A stretch of DNA of 64,000 nt, from positions 50,647,208-50,711,207 of the forward strand of contig CM053143.1 in the NCBI GenBank assembly GCA_028571685.1, written 5' to 3'. Below the pieces are notes generated by a model. The model ran no database searches. It was given only the letters and a program-made list of their open reading frames with translations, and was not told the origin of the DNA. This stretch comes from Heterohyrax brucei (Eukaryota; Chordata; Mammalia; Hyracoidea; Procaviidae). Both the position numbers and the translations under genes were made by a program. Shown piece after piece: positions 54,356 through 64,000 of the stretch (position 1 is its first letter; every line of letters starts with the position of its first letter).

Positions 54356-55010
54356 ATATGCATCATGATAAATGGAGAAAAGATTGAAGTTGTCAAGGAT
54401 TTCATTATACTTGGACCCACAATCAACACCCACAGAAGCAATAGTCAAGAGATCAAACAATGCATTGCATTAGATTAATCTTCTGCAAAAGACCTCTTTA
54501 AAGTGTTGAAAAACAAAGATGTCACCTCGAAGGCCAACATGCACCTGTCCCAAACCATGGCATTTTCAATCACATCATGTGCTTGCATAGGCTGGACAAT
54601 GAATAAGGAAGAGAGAAGAAGAACTGATGCCTTTGAATTGTGGTGCTGGGGAAGAATATTCAATACACCATGGACTGCTGAAAGAATGAGTAAGTCTGTC
54701 TTGGAAGAAGAACTATCAGAGTGCTCCTTAGAAGAAAGGACGGCTATATGATGTCTTACATACTTTGGACAGCTTGTCAGGAGGGTTCGATCCCTGAAGA
54801 AGAATATTAGGCTTGGTAAAGTAGAGGGTCAGTGAAAAAGAGGAGGACCCTCAACAAGATGGACTGACATGGACAAGACAGACTGACACAGTGGCTGCAA
54901 CAATGGGCTCAAGCATTACAATTACGGGCATGGCACAGGACCATGCAGAGTTTCATTCTGTCGTACATAGGGTACCGTGAATCAGAGCAAACTTGATGGC
55001 ACCTAACAAC
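54356..55010 (+). pseudogene. RTE LINE 3' third with perfect 9-bp target duplication
   Basis: Contains the C-terminal coding text downstream of the RT catalytic core, including 'INGEKIEVVKDFI' near 54368-54410, 'TLNKEER'-like and 'DAFELW' near 54620. The tail ends 'TGGCACCTAACAAC'. 'AAGTAGCTA' occurs at 54347-54355 and again at 55011-55019, showing a clean 5'-truncated insertion. The plus-strand frame at 54503-54751 is part of this dead coding region. Confidence 0.9.
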
Positions 55011-55021
55011 AAGTAGCTACT

Positions 55022-55238
55022 GCAGTCCCTGGATAATGCAAATGGTTAACGTACTTGGCTGCTAACTGAAAGGTTGGAGTTTGAGTCCACCCAAAGTCAC
55101 CTTGGGAAGAAAGGTCTTGCAATCAACTTCTTAAAAACAGACATCAAAAATGCTATAGAGCACAGTCCTACTCTGACATACATGGGGTCAACATGAGCCA
55201 ACATCAACTCAATGGCCACTTTTATTTTTTTAAGTAGC
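55022..55238 (+). repeat. AfroSINE, long variant
   Basis: 'CAGTCCCTGGATAATGCAAA', 'GGTTGGAGTTTGAGTCCACC', 'GTCCTACTCTGACATACATG' and a tail ending in a T run. Confidence 0.9.
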
Positions 55239-55387
55239 TACCAACTGAGTTTGGTTGTCTAGAGTTTAAATTCCTCCAGCCATACATTAGCAAGCCCATA
55301 CAGCAGATCCACCAGCGCAGCATGGCTTGTAAGACTATCAGACCATTCAGTTTCATCAACTGTTTTATGACTTCATGAACTTCTGAA

Positions 55388-55518
55388 ATAGTAACAACAG
55401 TTAAGGTTTGCTAAGTACTTACTGCTTCAAAGAGCTGGTCCTAACCTCCAAGTGTGCCAAGCCAAGTGCCGTCGAGTAAGTGCACCTAATTCATTTAACC
55501 CTCCCCACCATTCTTTGG
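55388..55518 (-). repeat. MIR, first part, split by a SINE
   Basis: 'GGTTTGCTAAGTACTTACTG' to 'TTCATTTAACCCTCCCCACC' is the reversed MIR 3' part; it resumes at 55681. Confidence 0.78.
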
Positions 55519-55680
55519 GAAACTCTAGTGGCATAGAGGTTAACTGCTAAACCCACTGAAAGATCGGCAGTTCAAATCCACCAGGCACTCCTTGGAAATT
55601 CATGGGGCAATTCTACTCTGTCCTATAGATTCACTATGAGTCAGAATTGACTTGATGGCAATGGGTTTGATTTGGTGGTA
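55519..55680 (+). repeat. AfroSINE inserted in MIR
   Basis: 'GGGAAACTCTAGTGGCATAG', 'CAGTTCAAATCCACCAGGCA' and 'TATGAGTCAGAATTGACTTG', tail 'GGGTTTGATTTGG'. 'CATTCTTT' and 'TATCCTTT' at the edges fit a degraded target duplication. Confidence 0.93.
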
Positions 55681-55850
55681 CACTATCCTTTGAGGTAGGT
55701 ACTACCATTATTTGCTGTTCATAATTCAGAAGACTACAGCACAGAAATGTGTAGTAAGGTATCTCAGGCCACACAGCTAGTACGTGGCTAAACCAGGAAA
55801 TACACTCAGATTCTAAGGCTCCAGACCTAGTACCTTAACCAATCCACTCG
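55681..55850 (-). repeat. MIR, second part
   Basis: 'TTTGAGGTAGGTACTACCAT', 'CAGGCCACACAGCTAGTACG' and 'GGCTCCAGACCTAGTACCTT' complete the reversed MIR. Confidence 0.85.
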
Positions 55851-56029
55851 AGCATGTATTCCAGCAACTTCCTTGAAGCCACATCATTCAGACAGTGAAG
55901 GAGAATACACCCTGCTTTTCCTAAAGATCTTCCTAGTGTCCTGAGAATTTATACTATTTTGAACCATGGTTTCTGAAATGCTGTAGAAAACGAAGACTCA
56001 TGAAATGCTGAGCACCACAGAAGATGAAG

Positions 56030-56197
56030 GATCCTTGGAAACACAGTGGTTAAGACCTTGACTACCAACTGAAATGTCAGCAGTTGAAATCCACCAGCTA
56101 ATCCTTGGAAACCTTAAGGGGTAGTTGTACTCTGTCTTATAAAATCACTATACAACTGGATTTGACTGAAAGACAATGGGTTTGGTTTTTGGTATGG
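56030..56197 (+). repeat. AfroSINE
   Basis: 'TCCTTGGAAACACAGTGGTT', 'AGCAGTTGAAATCCACCAGC' and 'GACAATGGGTTTGGTTTTTG'. The 'CTATACAACTGGATTTGACT' tail is diverged. Confidence 0.88.
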
Positions 56198-56602
56198 AAG
56201 ATGAAAACTAAAATGGCATGAGATTCTGTCATAAATCAAGTTCCAGAAAGATCTCAGTTCTGCAGTGTGCTTCAGCTGGAGGCCAGGAAGAGCTTTGTTG
56301 TGACTATTACCATCTAATTTAAAGCTGAAGCTCTAGCTAGGGGGAAAACAAACAATTGAAAATGAACTGTCTACTAAAGATGTCAGCCCAGCTATGGCTT
56401 CTAACTGTTTTAGTCACTAAAACTGTGTATTTAATGATGACTTTTAGAACAAACATAAGAAAGAAATACAAAGCTCTAAAGCCAAGTTGATTTCTAAAAA
56501 ATTGAAGATGTGTTGAAGAGCTGCGGAAGATCACGGAGAGATGGTACCACCCTGCTGCCCTTTCTGATGGCAGTTCTGATGCAACTATCAAGCAAGACCT
56601 CT
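56198..56602. other. Unassigned non-coding DNA
   Basis: Nothing recognised; the 118-codon minus-strand frame at 56337-56693 partly overlaps a SINE and is unsupported. Confidence 0.35.
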
Positions 56603-56762
56603 GGTTTAGGGTTGTTGGCTTGTTGTGGAGTTGATTCAAACTCAGAGAGACCCCATGCATTGCAGCATAGACAGTGCTATATAGGATTTTCATAGCTGTG
56701 ACCTTTTCAGCCTTTCTTCTAAAGCACCTCAGGGTAGGTGCAGACTGTCAACCTTTCAGTAA
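56603..56762 (-). repeat. AfroSINE, long variant, head missing
   Basis: 'TGGAGTTGATTCAAACTCAG', 'ATAGCTGTGACCTTTTCAGC', 'CTTTCTTCTAAAGCACCTCA', then cut by another reverse element at 56763. Confidence 0.78.
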
Positions 56763-57005
56763 GTTGTTGTTGTCATTGTTGGGTGCTGTCGAGCTGATTC
56801 CAACTTACGGTGACACCATGTGTAAACTGCTGTGTAGAATTTGGAGAGAAACCAGTACAGAACTGCTCCTTAGGATTTTCACACCTATAATCTTCATGGG
56901 AGCAGATTGCCAAGTCTTTCTCCCACAGAGCCACTGGGTGAGTTTCAACTACCAACCTTTCTGTTAACAGTTGAGGGCTTCACTGTTTGTAACACCCAGA
57001 GACTC
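56763..57005 (-). repeat. AfroSINE/RTE-tailed SINE, long
   Basis: 'TTGTTGTTGTCATTGTTGGG', 'GTCGAGCTGATTCCAACTTA', 'CTCCCACAGAGCCACTGGGT' and the reversed head end 'CACCCAGAGACTCC'. Confidence 0.82.
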
Positions 57006-57475
57006 CGCCCTCACTGCTACTTGAATAGAACCCCTACTTTGTCTACAGAGAGGTCTGAGCCATTCCCAGCACCTGCTTTGACAGCAACTTCTGTCCTTTC
57101 AGCCTGAGCCTATAGCTTCTAGACTCACATTTCAGAATGATCATTTTTCCCATTCAGTATACAGTTTACATGGTATTATTGTCCCCGAAAGCAGATACTC
57201 AGTGGCCCAAGTGAAACTCTCCTATAAACCACACTAACAAAAATTCAGAGCATTCAGCTGCTAAGCTGCAAGGTCATAGTTTGTTGCTGACTATGTATGA
57301 CATTTTTTAAGTTTTTCAACTCAGAAAAACATTCAAGGGCTATTACTACGGTCTGTCACTTGTTGCAGAACCAGAAGAATAAATGCTAAGACCGTATTTG
57401 ACCAGAAGATATTTTCTAACAGGATGAGTCGGATCCAACTCGACAACACTTGGCTTGGCATGAGGTAGAGTGATC
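57006..57475. other. Unassigned DNA with a short SINE-tail scrap
   Basis: 'ATGAGTCGGATCCAACTCGA' at about 57425-57444 is a SINE tail fragment. The rest is unrecognised. Confidence 0.4.
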
Positions 57476-57640
57476 AAACTGGCACACGGGCTAAGAGGTC
57501 CACTGCTAACCAAAGATCAGCAGTGGGAGTATACCAGCCTCTCCCTGGAAATTCTAGGAGGCAGTTCTACTCCGTCTCATGTGGTCACTGTTGAGCTGGA
57601 ATACATTTGATGGCAACCGATTTGGTTTTTTGGCTTGGGG
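57476..57640 (+). repeat. AfroSINE
   Basis: 'ACTGGCACACGGGCTAAGAG', 'GGCAGTTCTACTCCGTCTCA' and 'GGCAACCGATTTGGTTTTTT'. Confidence 0.88.
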
Positions 57641-57645
57641 TTGAG

Positions 57646-57850
57646 AAAACAGTTACTTTCGAGGCAATGATGACTCAGGGCAAACCCCATGTGTGTCAGA
57701 GCAGACACATGTTCTACTGAATTTTCCATGACTGATTTTTCAGAAGTACATCACCAGGTCTTTTCCCAAGATGCCTCTAATCAACTCAAACCTCCACTGT
57801 TTTGGATAACAGCTGAGTGTGTTAACATTTGAACCATCTAGAGACTTCAA
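57646..57850 (-). repeat. AfroSINE, long variant
   Basis: 'GATGACTCAGGGCAAACCCC', 'AGTACATCACCAGGTCTTTT' and 'CATTTGAACCATCTAGAGAC' in reverse orientation; convergent with the previous copy. Confidence 0.82.
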
Positions 57851-58061
57851 CTCTGTGATACTAGGTGAATATTTCTGTGGCTCAGTATTCTGACTTGGCC
57901 CGTCTCTGCTTCTGGTTCTAGTCTATCGCAATCCTCACATCAGAAAATTAATCAGGTTCCCTAAAGTTGATATAACAGATATTAAGTATTCAGGCTTGGA
58001 GTATATTGACAGTATTTACTGAATTTCTCTGAGCAAGAAAATTATTAACTAATGCATGAGT

Positions 58062-58222
58062 GGAAACCCTGGTAGCATAGTGGTTAACAGCTACAGCTGC
58101 TAACTAAAAGGCTGGCAGTTGGTACCCACCAGGTGCTCCTTGGTGGAACCTGTATGGGGCAGTTCTACTCTGTCCTGTGAGTCAGAATTGGCTTGATGGC
58201 GATGGGCTTGGTTTAATGTATG
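58062..58222 (+). repeat. AfroSINE
   Basis: 'GGAAACCCTGGTAGCATAGT', 'GGCAGTTGGTACCCACCAGG' and 'GTGAGTCAGAATTGGCTTGA'. Confidence 0.92.
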
Positions 58223-59220
58223 GATGCCTCTGTTTTTCCATTAGAAAATTGGGTATAATGAATCTGAGACAGTTTCATACTATTCTTTATTCTACGCAGA
58301 AGGAGAATAAGTCTGTGTAACCACTCTCACACACGATCCACAGGAAATCAAGAGCGCAATGGATCATTTGCTCCTTGTCCTTATTCCCTGACCCTGCACA
58401 AATACCTTCAGCCTCATCTAACCTGGGACATTGTTAGTCTCCTCCCAGGTTACAAGGTACCAGAAAGTCCTTTAAGCTGTGTAAAGGCAGAATCAGCATA
58501 ATGAAACTATATGACCTTTGCCCCAGGGTGCCTCTTCCAAACCCCACAGGGTATTCCTGAAGAAGAACCTCATCCCAGAATACCTTCTCTTCCATCCACA
58601 CAGCATTAATCACTTTCTATTTTCTAGAGGACAGAGAGAAGATTTATTAATATGTGAGAATTCTCCAAGCCTCTCCCAAGCAGAATAATCATCACTGTCA
58701 GTCTAGCTGATACAGAATCAGGCAATGGGTAGAGAAAAAGAGGTTGCAAGAAGTGTGAGAAAACAGAGTGACTCCAGTCAGTGAGGCAACTTCAATCTAC
58801 ACAATAGAGAGAGCTGTAAAGGAGGAGATGAGGGGCAATAAATCTAATAGTCAGTGGGAAACTGACAACTATGTTGGGAGGTAGGGAGAGGGAACTGGAA
58901 AAGAGAAGCAAGATTTTATGATGGCAGGTTAGTAGATAAGTGTGAGTTCCCTTTTAACATGAGAGACTCAGGTAAAGACTAATAGCATTTAAATTAATTT
59001 TTGGTCTATGCTGGACTTATTTATATGGAATTTCATGCAGTGATTGGACCGTATGAGCTCTCAGCTCTTTTTAAGGTTGTATCTACTGCTACCCAATGCA
59101 GTAGCACCTTTCTAGACTGGAAAACTTGTCTATGGTGAGATGCACTTTGCCATACCCTTTCTAATATTATCCATAAGAGACTAGTCTAGATCAACAGGGG
59201 ATAGTTAGACAAGGAAAGTA
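58223..59220. other. Unassigned, repeat-poor DNA
   Basis: No recognised repeat or exon. Confidence 0.4.
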
Positions 59221-59294
59221 TAAAATTAATTTTTATTTTGTCCCCCCAAAATATGTATCAACTTGGCTATGTCATGATTTCCAGTATTGTTTTG
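59221..59294 (+). repeat. MaLR LTR, 5' part, split by an L1
   Basis: 'TTTTGTCCCCCCAAAATATG' and 'CAACTTGGCTATGTCATGAT' are the 13378-type LTR start. The LTR resumes at 60616. Confidence 0.78.
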
Positions 59295-60615
59295 TTTTTT
59301 GTAGTTTAGATAAGGTTTACAGAACAAACAAATTTCTCATCAAACAATTAGTACACATACTGTTTTATCACACTGGTTAACAACCCCACACCATGTCAAC
59401 ACTCTCCTTTCTGGACTTCGGATTACCATCTTGCCTGTTCCCTCCTTTCTTCTAATCCTTGCCCTTGGGATAGAGTGCCCCGTTAGTCTTATTTGTATCC
59501 ATGGCAGTGGTTTTTTGTTTTGCTTTGTTTTGCTTTGCTTTGTTTTTGTCCAGGCTTTGGCTGAAGGGTGAACCTCAGGGTGAGTCATTACTCAGCTGAA
59601 GGGTATCCACCAGGCCATACTTCCAGGGTTTTTGCAGTCTCTGTCAGGCCTGTAAATCTGGTCTTTCTTTTTGAGTTAGAACATTGTTCTATACTTTTTT
59701 CCAGCTCTGTGTGGGAGCCTCTACTGTGATCCCTGTCCCATCAGTCAGAGGTAGTAGCTGGGCACCATACAGTTGTAAGGGACTTAGCCTTGGTAGACAT
59801 GGTCTATTAGTCCTTTGGACTAATCTTTGCCTTGTGTCTTTAGTTTTCTTCATTCTTCTTGTTCCCAAAGGGATAAGACCAGTGGAATATCCTAGATGGC
59901 CACTCTCAGTCTTCTAAGACCGATGCTACTCACCAAAGTAGAATGTAGAACATTTTCTTGATAAGCTATGTTATGTTAATTGAGATTGATGTTCCCTAAA
60001 ACCGTAGCCCCTATAGCCCCCAGCTCAGCAATTTGGTCCTTCAGGGAGTTTGAATATATCTATGGAGCTTCCATGACTTTGCTTTGTATAAGTTGTGCTG
60101 GCTTCCCCAATATTGTGTACTGGCTCACTAAATGGTATCTTGTATCTTACAACTCTGCTGAATCTATCAATTCCAGTAGTTTTCTCCTGGAGTCTTTTAG
60201 GTTCTCTATGTATAGTGTCACATCATGCACAAATAGGGACAGTTTAACTTCTTCATTACTAATTTGGATGCCCTTTCTTTTTCTCGCCTTACTGCTCTAA
60301 GACTTCTAGTACAATGTTAGATAGAAGTGATGATGAAGGGTACCGTTGTCTTGATCCTGTTCAGAAGAGGCATGTTTTCACCACTAAGAATTATGTTGGC
60401 CATAGAGTCCCTTTATTATGTTGAGAAATTTCTCTTTTGTACCCATTTTATGGAAAGTTTTTATCAGGAATGGGTGTTAGACTTTGTCAAATGTCCTCTG
60501 TGCGTCCATTGAGATGATTGTGTGATTCTTTTCTTTCCTATTACTTATATGGTAGATTACATTGATTGATTTTCTCATGTTGAACCATCCTTGCATACAC
60601 AGTATGTGATTCCAA
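59295..60615 (-). repeat. L1 3' UTR type B joined to internal ORF2 text, inserted in an LTR
   Basis: From 59310 to about 59990 it is the reverse of the type B UTR, for example 'AGAACAAACAAATTTCTCAT' and 'GGCACCATACAGTTGTAAGG'. From about 60110 to 60610 it is reversed ORF2 reverse-transcriptase text ('TTCATTACTAATTTGGATGC', 'TTTGTCAAATGTCCTCTGTG'). The ORF2 3' part between them is missing, so there is an internal deletion. A (CTTTG)n-like stretch lies at 59515-59555. Plus-strand frames here are antisense to L1. Confidence 0.8.
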
Positions 60616-60666
60616 ATATCATATGTTGTCCACCATTTTGTCACCCGATATGAGTCTTCTATGTGC
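60616..60666 (+). repeat. MaLR LTR, middle part
   Basis: 'TTGTCCACCATTTTGTCACC' and the following bases are LTR text between the L1 and a SINE. Confidence 0.65.
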
Positions 60667-60828
60667 AGGAAACCCTGGTGGCATACTGGTTAAGTGCTGC
60701 ATCTGCTAACCAAAAGGTTGGCAGTTTGAATCCACCAGGTGCTCCTTGGAAGCTCAATAGAACAGTTCTACTCTATCCTATAGGTTTGCTATGAGTCAGA
60801 ACTGACTCCACAGCACTGGGGTTTTGTG
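60667..60828 (+). repeat. AfroSINE inserted in the LTR
   Basis: 'GGAAACCCTGGTGGCATACT', 'GCAGTTTGAATCCACCAGGT' and 'GCTATGAGTCAGAACTGACT'. Nearly full length. Confidence 0.93.
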
Positions 60829-61207
60829 TAAATTCTATCCTCTGTGATGTTAATGAAGCAGGGTTAGAAGCAATTATGTTAATAGGCAAAACTCAATCTA
60901 TAGAATTAGGTTGTATCTTGAGTCAATGTCTTTTGAGATATAAAAGAGAAAAATAGGACCTAATGGCATCGTGAAAGAATTGCTAACAGTAGAGAATGTC
61001 CTTCAGACCCAGAGTGCCTGCACTGAGAAGCTTCTAGGCCAGGGAAGATTGATGACAAGGACCTTTCGTTGACAGAGAGGAAGGCCTTCCCGTGTAGCTA
61101 TTGCCCTGAATTCAGACTTTTGGCCTCCTACAGTGTGAGAAATTAAATTCTGTTTATTAAACCCACCCATTTGTGGTATTTCTGTTATTAAAGCACCAAA
61201 TAAGACT
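60829..61207 (+). repeat. MaLR LTR, 3' part
   Basis: 'TCCTCTGTGATGTTAATGAA', 'GAGAAGCTTCTAGGCCAGGG', 'AAATTAAATTCTG' and the end 'CACCAAATAAGACTG' complete the LTR begun at 59221. Confidence 0.82.
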
Positions 61208-61254
61208 GTACTTAAAAAAAACAACAGTTGCTGCTGCATCAGTTCTCACTTGGG

Positions 61255-61425
61255 ATAACCCCTTTTTGGGGGGTAGAATTATGCTTCATAAGGCTTTCAA
61301 GGCTGTTAACTTTTAGAAGCAGACTGCCGTGTCTTTCTTCTGAGGCTCCTCTGGGCGAGTCTGAACTACCAACCTTTTAGTTAGTAGCGGAGCACTTAGC
61401 CATTTACACTACCCAGAGTCTCCCA
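61255..61425 (-). repeat. AfroSINE, long variant
   Basis: 'GGCTTTCAAGGCTGTTAACT', 'CTTTCTTCTGAGGCTCCTCT' and 'TTAGTTAGTAGCGGAGCACT' in reverse orientation; tail shortened. Confidence 0.85.
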
Positions 61426-61859
61426 AAAAAGGTAGCCTAGAAATATACTAAATGCACAATAACATAAATGAAAAGTGAGAGAAGAAAAAAAAAATGGTGA
61501 TTACGTGAATGGAGCTATCTATCAGGCCAAAAACACAAACCATACTGATGTGAACTCTTGATACTGACAGACCAGTATTCGGTGCTAGGCTTTCTAGCAA
61601 TTGGTTCAAAAAAAAGAAAAACCAATCATTTACACAACTCACCAAGTCCATAAGACACAGCAAGAGAAGTGAAACCATTTGTGGCATGAAGACCAAATAA
61701 GAATTTCTCCAGTGGACAGAAACTCATGAGCTAGATAAAACAACTTCCTCTACCACATCCTTAAAATAGAGCTTCAAAAGCAAATTTCGAAGGCTGATTC
61801 TTGAACATGAGCTAACAACTTTACAACTACGTAGAAGCAAGTTTGCACAGGGCATGTCT
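61426..61859. other. Unassigned non-coding DNA
   Basis: Nothing recognised; frames on the minus strand at 61448-61977 lack domain features. Confidence 0.35.
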
Positions 61860-62035
61860 TCCATTTTATCCATATAATAACCTCGTGAAATAGTATTATC
61901 CAGTCTTGTAGAGAAAGAAATTGATTCTTGAACAGGTTAACTGGTTTGTCCATAAACTCATCCACTGAGGGGCACAATCAGGCTTTGTACAGGATCATCT
62001 GATTTCAAGGTCCAGACTTTTTTTACTACCTGAAC
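61860..62035 (-). repeat. MIR fragment
   Basis: 'ATTTTATCCATATAATAACC', 'GAAAGAAATTGATTCTTGAA' and 'CAATCAGGCTTTGTACAGGA' fit reversed MIR. Confidence 0.65.
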
Positions 62036-62100
62036 TACTTTGATCATGCCAAACCATGTAATAAAAGCACTCCTCTTAGTCAAAACTTACTCTCCTCCAT

Positions 62101-63600
62101 GTTGTTGCTGTTAGGTGCCATTGAGTTGGTTCTGACTCATAGCAACCCTATGAACAACAGAACAAAACACTGCCCGGTCTTCTGCCATGCCCACAATCTT
62201 TTTTATGCTTAAGCCCATTGTTGCAGCCACTCTGTCAATCCATCTTGTCGAGGGTCTTCCTCTTTTCTGTTGACCCTCCACTCCACCAAGCATGATGTCC
62301 TTCTCCAAGGACTGATCCCTCCTGACAACATGTCCAAAGTATGTAAGATGCAGTCCTGCCATCTTTGTTTCCAAGGAGTGCTCTGGTTGTACTTCTTCCA
62401 GAACAGACCTGTCTGTTCTTTCGGTGGTCCATGGTACAGTCAACATTCTTCTCTAACACCACAATTCAAACGCATCATTTCTTCTTCTGTCTTTGTTCAG
62501 TGTCCAGCTTTCACGTGCATATGACGTGATTGAAAATACCATGGCTTGGGTCAGGCACATTTTAGTCTTAGGGTGACATCCTTACTTACGAATACTTTAA
62601 AGAGGTCCCTTGTAGCAATGTAATGTGTCTTTTGATTTCTTGACTGCTGCTTCCATGGCCATTGATTGTGGACCCAAGTAAAATGAAATCTGTAACAACC
62701 TCAATCTTTTCTCCGTTTATGACAATGTTACTTATTGGCCCAGTTAGGAGGATTTTTGTTTTCCTGATGTTGAAGTGCAATCCATACTGCAGACTGTGAT
62801 CCTTGATCTTCATCAATAAGTGTCTCAAATCTTCATTTCCAGCGAGTAAGGTGGTGTCGTCTGCATAAGGCAGGTTGTTAATGAGTCATCCTCCAATCCT
62901 GATGCCTCTTTCTTCTTCATATAATCCAGCTTCTCTTATTATTTACTTGGCATACGGATTTAAAAAGGTAAAGTGAAAGGATACAACCTTGATGCACACC
63001 TTTCCTGACTTTAGACCATGCAGTGTTCCCTTGTTCTGTTTCCACAACTGCCTCTTGATCCATATACAGATTCCTTAAGAGCACAATTAGGTATTCTGGA
63101 ATTTCCATTCTCCGCAACATTAGCCATAATTTTCTACGATCCACACAGTCAAAGGCTTTTGCATATTCAATAAAACACAAGTAAACATTTTGCTGGTATT
63201 CTTTGCTTTCAGCCAAGATCCATCTGACATCAGCAAAGATATCCCTGCTCCACATCCTCTTCTAAATCCAGCTTGAATTTCTGGCAGTTCCTTTTAGTTG
63301 CTTTTGAATGATCTTGAGCAAAATTTTACTTGCGTGTGGTATCAGCGATGTTGTATAGTAATTTCCATATTCCATTGGATTACCTTTCTTTGGAATGGGC
63401 ATACCTATGGATCTCTTCCAGTCAGTTGCCCAGGTAGCTGTCCTCCAAATTTCTTGGCATAGACAAGTAAGCACCTCCAGCACTGCATCTGTTTTTAGAA
63501 ATTTCTCAGTTGATATTCCATCAGTTCCTGGAGCCTTGTTTTTTGCCAGTGTCTTCAATGCAACTTTGACTTCTTCCTTCACACACCATTGGTTTCTGAT
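62101..63600 (-). pseudogene. RTE-clade LINE, minus strand, catalytic box intact but frameshifted
   Basis: Reading the minus strand from 63600 down: 'LAKNKAPGTDGIS' and 'TDWKRSIGMPIPKKGNP' (63262-63582), then 'VRWILAESKEY', 'YAKAFDCVDRRKLW' and 'GVHQGCILS' (62917-63255), then 'LPYADDTTLLA' with the YADD codons at 62856-62867. 'LLMKIKDHSLQYGLHFNIRK' and 'INGEKIEVVTDF' follow (62586-62828). The C-terminal zinc-finger-side region 'RTDRSVLEEVQPEHSLETKM' is at 62111-62446. The family enzyme performs target-primed reverse transcription. Frame changes between blocks, a lost endonuclease domain and a 5' interruption by an LTR make it inactive. The 3' end is the tail shared with the SINEs. Confidence 0.92.
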
Positions 63601-63882
63601 TGTTTTAGTCAGCTAGGGCTGCTCTAACAGAAATACCACAGAGTGGATAGCTTTAATAAAGGAAAGTTTATTCTTACATAGTCTGGTAGGCTGCAAGTCC
63701 ATATTCAGGGTGTCCGCTCCAGGGAAAGGCTTTCCCTCCGTCAGCTCTGGAGGCAAGTCCAGTACTGCATCAGTCTTTGTCCAGGAAGCATCTTGGCGCA
63801 GGAACCTCAGGTCTGAAGAACGTGCTCTTTTCTCAGTGCTGCTTTCTTGATGGTACGAGGTTCCTAATTCTCAGCCTGCTTA
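63601..63882 (-). repeat. MaLR LTR 3' part inserted in the RTE copy
   Basis: Plus-strand left edge 'TGTTTTAGTCAGCTAGGGCT' is the reversed LTR 3' end, directly abutting RTE text. It is cut at 63882 by an opposite-strand LTR. Confidence 0.85.
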
Positions 63883-64000
63883 TGTCATGGATTGAATTGT
63901 GTCCCCTCAAAAATATGTGTAGCCACGTGGCTGAGCCATGATTCCCAGTATCTTGTGACTGTCCTTCATTTTGTGGTTTTCCTATGTTGCATGTTAAAGG
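63883..64000 (+). repeat. MaLR LTR 5' part, runs off the window
   Basis: Starts 'TGTCATGGATTGAATTGTGT' and continues 'GCCATGATTCCCAGTATC'. Same family as its neighbour but on the other strand. Confidence 0.88.

Noticed and set aside
59684..60300. Two plus-strand frames with membrane-protein-like hydrophobicity
   Set aside because: They are antisense to an L1; hydrophobic bias comes from T-rich DNA.

Overview
The window looks like non-coding nuclear DNA from an afrotherian mammal, most likely an elephant (Loxodonta or Elephas). The diagnosis rests on dozens of copies of a tRNA-headed SINE of the AfroSINE type. Each ends in a block close to 'GTCGCTATGAGTCGGAATCG' followed by a GGTTTGGTTT-like tail. 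There are also several copies of the RTE-clade LINE whose 3' tail those SINEs share, plus lineage-typical L1 3' UTRs and MaLR-type LTRs. Older mammal-wide repeats (MIR, L2, MER5A, MLT1, L1M) are also present. I found no convincing host exon, tRNA, rRNA or ncRNA gene. Every ORF with a recognisable protein match belongs to a transposable element, so the window is intergenic or deep intronic.

Layout. 0-5 kb: mostly unassigned DNA with a tRNA-Gly-headed SINE, three consecutive AfroSINEs, an MLT1 LTR and an L2 piece. 5.2-11.6 kb: one old L1M on the minus strand, broken up by a younger minus-strand L1, a small DNA transposon, SINEs and an RTE copy (10.2-11.5 kb). 11.9-24.6 kb: an L2 split by a SINE, two solo MaLR LTRs with perfect 5-bp target duplications (13.4 and 23.4 kb), many SINEs, a palindromic mariner relic (17.4-17.9 kb) and an L1 3' end. 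25.2-32.4 kb: a nearly full-length plus-strand L1 with 5' UTR, ORF1, ORF2 and 3' UTR; both ORFs are broken. 32.4-34.9 kb: an MaLR LTR containing an RTE, which contains an AfroSINE. 36.5-37.85 kb: three L1 3' ends in a row separated by near-copies of one target sequence. 38.46-39.02 kb: a second palindromic mariner element, holding a transposase fragment. 39-50 kb: the least repeat-dense part, with an AT-rich block full of homeodomain-like TAAT cores at 49.7-50.1 kb. 50-64 kb: a MER5A and a MIR each split by a SINE, a 3' RTE piece with a perfect 9-bp target duplication, an LTR split by an L1 and a SINE, and an RTE on the minus strand (62.1-63.6 kb) with an intact YADD box, followed by two opposed LTRs.

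How the parts relate. The RTE LINE presumably supplied the machinery that moved the AfroSINEs and the tRNA-Gly SINEs, because their 3' ends match. The insertion nesting gives a relative chronology: L2, MIR, MER5A, MLT1 and L1M are oldest, MaLR LTRs and L1 come next, and RTE copies and AfroSINEs are generally youngest. I saw nothing that justifies claiming a new functional system. The most unusual structures are the two palindromic mariner derivatives, the inverted repeat shared by 17.6 and 18.5 kb, and the serial L1 3' ends at 36.5-37.85 kb. Family names come from recognition of consensus-like sequence by eye, without a database search.
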